Source of the DNA: Verrucomicrobiia bacterium
GTDB taxonomy: Bacteria > Verrucomicrobiota > Verrucomicrobiia > Opitutales > Opitutaceae
Assembly: GCA_030424825.1 (NCBI GenBank)
Contig: JAUHWE010000145.1
Location: 1-9,155 of the forward strand
Direction of reading: 5' to 3'
DNA: 9,155 nucleotides
The notes under the pieces: model-generated
What the model saw: the letters and a program-made list of their open reading frames with translations, nothing else
What the model was told of the DNA's origin: nothing
Database searches by the model: none
Part shown: piece by piece, positions 6,399 through 9,155 of the stretch
Layout: each line of letters opens with the position of its first letter
Position numbering within the stretch: the first letter of the stretch is position 1
Translations under genes and position numbers: made by a program

Positions 6399-7876
6399 TC
6401 GATAGCGTATTAACGTACTCAAGGCGGCTACGTGTTGGATTCTCGAGTTTTCTAAGATTTAGAATTAATTCATTGTGGAGGATATTGATATTTTTGTGTA
6501 GTATTACTCTCTCAAGCTCCGCCTTTTTCAGTGTGAATTTACAGGCGCAAGAAGGAAATCGGTTGAGTGTGGGAGAAACGAGGCACTTTGGGAATCAAAC
6601 CTTTGTAAATCTCGACGTGGATGAAGTCGTAGATTATCAGATGAAAACGGTAAGGCTCATATCAATACAAGGAGATTCTGCGACAATAGATATTTCTGGA
6701 GAAACCGTCGAATTAAAAGTATCTCGAAGAATTTTACCGATGATAGTTAATGGTATTCGTATATACCTATGTGATACGAAATCGATGGTTAATTATACGG
6801 TTCCGGGGCCATATGGCAGTCGCAATGGACTCACGAAAGACGCTATGATATGTCTTTCAGACCCTCAATTGCCTTTGCTTGATCCGAATCGATTCATCTA
6901 TCCGATTGACCGCAGTGACGGCTTTGAATGGTCGATGGCGGAGAATAGTCACACTTATGCGTTTCTCCACTCCGGGAGACAACATGAAGGAACCGATATT
7001 AGTTTAGCGGATGGACGAGTGAATCCTGTGGATGCCCTCTTGTCGATAGAAGATGCCACGGTCGTTTGGGTGCATCCTCACAGTGGTGAGCAGGCCTGTG
7101 TCTGCCTAGAAAGCGCGTCTGCTCCCGGACTTTACTACATATATCAGCACCTTGAATTCGATACCGTATCAGTTACTGCGGGGGATCAATTGAAGCGAGG
7201 ACAAAAATTGGGCTATATCTGGGGAGATAATTCGTGGGGTCATCTCCACTTCGGAATCATTGGCTGGGGAGAGGTTCCAGACTATGAACATCGCTATGCA
7301 AATAGCATTCCTGCATTTTCAATGCTCTACGAATTGTGGAATGGCGATCTAGAGATTCGAAAAAAATCCTGGTCGTGGGGTCAGTGGTCTTTTGGTAGAG
7401 ATAAAGCGGTTGTAGAGAATGTCCAGCGACTCAACGGTTTTGACGAGAAGCTCGGATACGGTTGGCTGTTGGGGGACTGGTGCTCGGCAAAGAAAGTTGA
7501 GCCTACGGAAGCTAAAGGGTCGTTCGCTAGCGCATTGTTGAGGAAAACTCTGTTTAAAGGAACCGTTTCCGAGGCCATAAATCCCGAGAGTTACTACGAT
7601 TTCGAAATCGTAGTCCCCGACGGAAACTACGCGGTGAATCTCCTTCTTGGTGATGTGAATGAGCCTACATCGCAGCAAGTGGAAGTGGAAGGGGTAAAGA
7701 TGGGAACTTTCGAGCTTCGGGCGAACCATCTTAGCTGGACCGGCAGAAGAAAAGTGGCCGTTAGAGACGGTCGATTGACTGTCCGTATCCATTTGAAGGA
7801 CGGAAATACCTACGCTTCGTTAAGCGAAATACTCTTCAATTTTCTCGATCGTCGTGGTCATGGTGGTAGCAACTAG
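6395..7876 (+). CDS. Exported M23-family metallopeptidase with C-terminal galactose-binding-like domain
   Basis: 493 residues. A long basic N-terminal region is followed by a hydrophobic segment at about 28-43 and probable cleavage near LQAQ (49-52). Residues about 55-160 are a β-rich region I do not recognise. The peptidase core spans about 165-315 and keeps the whole LytM-type zinc site: HEGTD (His197, Asp201), YIYQHL (His252) and WGHLHFG (His283, His285), with the usual GDQLKRGQKLGYI between. M23 enzymes cut peptide cross-links of peptidoglycan, or short peptides, outside the cytoplasm. From about 340 to 485 comes a galactose-binding-like β-sandwich typical of polysaccharide lyases and carbohydrate esterases: GYGW, the YYDFEIVVPDGNYAVNLLLGD block, and a final SLSEILF strand. 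M23 with this tail is unusual and suggests targeting to a glycan. The start is the ATG in an ATGA overlap with the mini-ORF. The first 400 bases are notably AT-rich. Confidence 0.82.
   Translation: MIDSVLTYSRRLRVGFSSFLRFRINSLWRILIFLCSITLSSSAFFSVNLQAQEGNRLSVGETRHFGNQTFVNLDVDEVVDYQMKTVRLISIQGDSATIDISGETVELKVSRRILPMIVNGIRIYLCDTKSMVNYTVPGPYGSRNGLTKDAMICLSDPQLPLLDPNRFIYPIDRSDGFEWSMAENSHTYAFLHSGRQHEGTDISLADGRVNPVDALLSIEDATVVWVHPHSGEQACVCLESASAPGLYYIYQHLEFDTVSVTAGDQLKRGQKLGYIWGDNSWGHLHFGIIGWGEVPDYEHRYANSIPAFSMLYELWNGDLEIRKKSWSWGQWSFGRDKAVVENVQRLNGFDEKLGYGWLLGDWCSAKKVEPTEAKGSFASALLRKTLFKGTVSEAINPESYYDFEIVVPDGNYAVNLLLGDVNEPTSQQVEVEGVKMGTFELRANHLSWTGRRKVAVRDGRLTVRIHLKDGNTYASLSEILFNFLDRRGHGGSN
7593..7614. 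repeat. 22-bp perfect palindrome inside the M23 gene
   Basis: The half-site ACTACGATTTC is followed at once by its exact reverse complement, with no loop, centred between 7603 and 7604. It lies in the codons for the conserved YYDFEIV block of the C-terminal domain, so coding constraint may explain part of it. With no spacer it is better suited to dimeric protein binding on DNA than to an RNA hairpin. No second copy was noticed. Confidence 0.5.
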
Positions 7877-7883
7877 TGCTACC
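7865..7883 (+). other. Small stem-loop over the M23 stop codon
   Basis: GGTAGC (7865-7870) pairs with GCTACC (7878-7883) around a 7-base loop containing the TAG stop at 7874-7876. No T-run follows; the next bases are GGGAATTATATATAAAT. It is therefore not a canonical intrinsic terminator. It may weakly attenuate transcription, protect the transcript, or be chance. Confidence 0.3.
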
Positions 7884-7945
7884 TGGGAATTATATATAAA
7901 TCTGTTCTAACTCTCAACAACTTCGCTTTCTAAGTAAGACTATCT

Positions 7946-9155
7946 ATGAAACTCATCGTTCTCGTTATTACGATCGGACTTCTAGCGCCGTATTCTCTAT
8001 CTGCAAAAAGCCAGGCAAGCCAATACGATATTGTCGTTTATGGCGGCACTTCAAGTGGGATAGCGGCGGCCATTCAGGCCTCGCGTATGGGGAAGTCCGT
8101 TGTCCTCATTGAACCTTCGCGACGGATTGGTGGGCTTACCACCGGTGGACTGGGCCAGACAGATATTGGCAATAAGCAGGCAATTGGTGGAATTAGTCGG
8201 GAGTTCTATCGAAATATCTCCAAATACTATAGCGATTATTCGAAATGGAAGTGGCAGGCGAAAGCAGATTACAAGGATGGGGGGCAAACGCAGACTGAAG
8301 AAGGGGAGGATACTATGTGGACTTTCGAACCGTCGGCAGCCTTAAAGGTGTATCATGAAATGATCGCAGCGGAGACGATAGACCTTGTTTATGAGCAGCG
8401 ACTCAACCGTAAGAATGGTGTTCGGCGGAAAGGTCCAAAAATTGTGGAGATTCAGATGGAGAGCGGTGAGATCTACCAAGGTAAAATGTTTATAGACGCG
8501 AGTTATGAGGGCGATCTCCTTGCGACTGCTGGGGTTACTTATATGGTAGGTCGTGAATCGAGCGCGAAATATGGAGAAACGCTTAACGGGGTGCAGGCCA
8601 ATTATTTCCACCCTACATTGAGTCACACGATTTCTACTAATGGCCAGAATCACAATTTCGAACCCGGCGTGGATCCCTACATCGTGAAAGGGGATTCCAG
8701 TAGCGGTTTGCTTCCTTTTATCACGAAGGGAGGAAAGCCGGGTTTGCAAGGCAGCGGTGACAAGGGAGTCCAGGCCTATTGTTTCCGTCTCTGCCTGACG
8801 ACGAACCCGGCCAACCGGGCCCCCATTTCGCCTCCCCCGGACTACGATCCGGCCCGCTACGAACTGGTCGGACGATTCGTCGAAGCCTGCCTCGCCAACG
8901 GCGACGAGATGGATCTGCGCTGGTTTTCCAAGCACGACGAACTTCCCAACGACAAGTGGGACTTCAACACCGCCACCTTCGGCGGCAATCTACCCGGCCT
9001 GAGTTGGGCCTGGCCGGAGGCGTCCTACGACGAGCGCGAAGCCCTCGCGAAGGAACTGGAGAACTACCATCGCGGGCTCTTCCATTTTCTCCGCACCGAT
9101 CCGCGCGTTCCTCAACAGGTGAAAGACGACCTCGCCCGTTTCGGTCTCCCGAAAG
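7946..9155 (+). CDS. Exported FAD-dependent oxidoreductase, PF12831 type (3' truncated by window edge)
   Basis: From the ATG at 7946 the frame is open to the last base (403 codons plus one base), so the C terminus is missing; family members are usually about 550-700 residues. A short signal peptide (MKLIVLVITIGLLAPYSLSA) is followed by the Rossmann dinucleotide fold: YDIVVYGGTSSGIAAA with glycines 33, 34 and 38, VVLIEP with ribose-binding Glu56, then the family's RIGGLTTGGLGQTDIG. A second FAD motif, MFIDASYEGDLLATAGV, starts at residue 181 and ends in VGRES. Downstream are AYCFRLCLT, YDPARYEL, a proline/Trp-rich WAWPEAS and FLRTDPRVP, all expected. Substrates of these enzymes are mostly unknown; many sit in polysaccharide-use loci. 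The ribosome binding site is weak. Codon use changes sharply near residue 272: C-ending codons rise from about 23% to 50%. The gene may be recombinant or an assembly chimera. Confidence 0.88.
   Translation, partial: MKLIVLVITIGLLAPYSLSAKSQASQYDIVVYGGTSSGIAAAIQASRMGKSVVLIEPSRRIGGLTTGGLGQTDIGNKQAIGGISREFYRNISKYYSDYSKWKWQAKADYKDGGQTQTEEGEDTMWTFEPSAALKVYHEMIAAETIDLVYEQRLNRKNGVRRKGPKIVEIQMESGEIYQGKMFIDASYEGDLLATAGVTYMVGRESSAKYGETLNGVQANYFHPTLSHTISTNGQNHNFEPGVDPYIVKGDSSSGLLPFITKGGKPGLQGSGDKGVQAYCFRLCLTTNPANRAPISPPPDYDPARYELVGRFVEACLANGDEMDLRWFSKHDELPNDKWDFNTATFGGNLPGLSWAWPEASYDEREALAKELENYHRGLFHFLRTDPRVPQQVKDDLARFGLPK

Noticed and set aside
6477..6496. GGAGG at 6477-6481 as the ribosome binding site of a shorter M23 protein starting at TTG 6485 or 6494
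   Set aside because: Spacing is 3 or 12 bases, both poor, and either start would remove the positive charges needed before the signal-peptide core.
6425..6545. Lipoprotein signal around Cys35 of the M23 protein
   Set aside because: The residues before the cysteine are IFL; a lipobox needs Gly, Ala or Ser just before the cysteine.
8342..8935. Open frame on the - strand (197 codons)
   Set aside because: It lies opposite the FAD oxidoreductase, whose + strand frame carries family motifs throughout, including the second FAD motif. No recognisable product on the - strand.

Overview
The window carries five protein-coding genes, all on the + strand, and every complete one begins with a recognisable export signal. 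The gene content is an ASPIC/UnbV–VCBS propeller protein, a DUF255/YyaL-like protein, a DUF4886–DUF1080 fusion, an M23 peptidase with a glycan-binding-like tail, and a PF12831-type FAD oxidoreductase. This mix, with mid-range GC and weak ribosome binding sites, suggests a Verrucomicrobiota/Planctomycetota-type bacterium, perhaps a marine or sediment member of the Opitutae. That placement is inferred from family content alone; there is no rRNA or marker gene in the window. No RNA gene, insertion sequence, integrase, CRISPR array or phage gene was found.

Layout. (1) 1-2279: 3' part of a large secreted β-propeller protein with an ASPIC/UnbV domain, its start lying outside the window. (2) 2280-2499: non-coding spacer with one weak promoter-like pair. 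(3) 2500-4389: exported DUF255/YyaL (spermatogenesis-associated protein 20) relative whose CxxC motif is gone; a TTG start with a strong Shine-Dalgarno fits best. (4) 4390-4674: spacer with a 12-bp direct repeat. (5) 4675-6321: exported SGNH esterase (DUF4886) fused to a 3-keto-disaccharide hydrolase-like domain (DUF1080). (6) 6318-6398: a 26-codon mini-ORF that overlaps both neighbours by ATGA. (7) 6395-7876: exported M23 metallopeptidase with an intact zinc site and a C-terminal galactose-binding-like domain. (8) 7946 to the right edge: 5' part of an exported FAD-dependent oxidoreductase. Its frame runs off the window without a stop.

Function. Genes 4675-6321, 6318-6398 and 6395-7876 are probably one translationally coupled unit. 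An esterase plus 3-keto-glycoside-cleaving enzyme, an M23 peptidase with a sugar-binding-like tail and an FAD oxidoreductase read as an envelope or extracellular glycan-processing set. The oxidoreductase could supply oxidised sugar to the DUF1080 domain, but that link is speculative. I see no defence or mobile system.

The most unusual signals are: an abrupt composition switch inside the FAD oxidoreductase near 8760 (third-position GC about 51% before, about 76% after, hand-counted), implying a recombinant gene or an assembly chimera; the cysteine-less DUF255 protein; the esterase–DUF1080 fusion; and the double-ATGA bridging mini-ORF.
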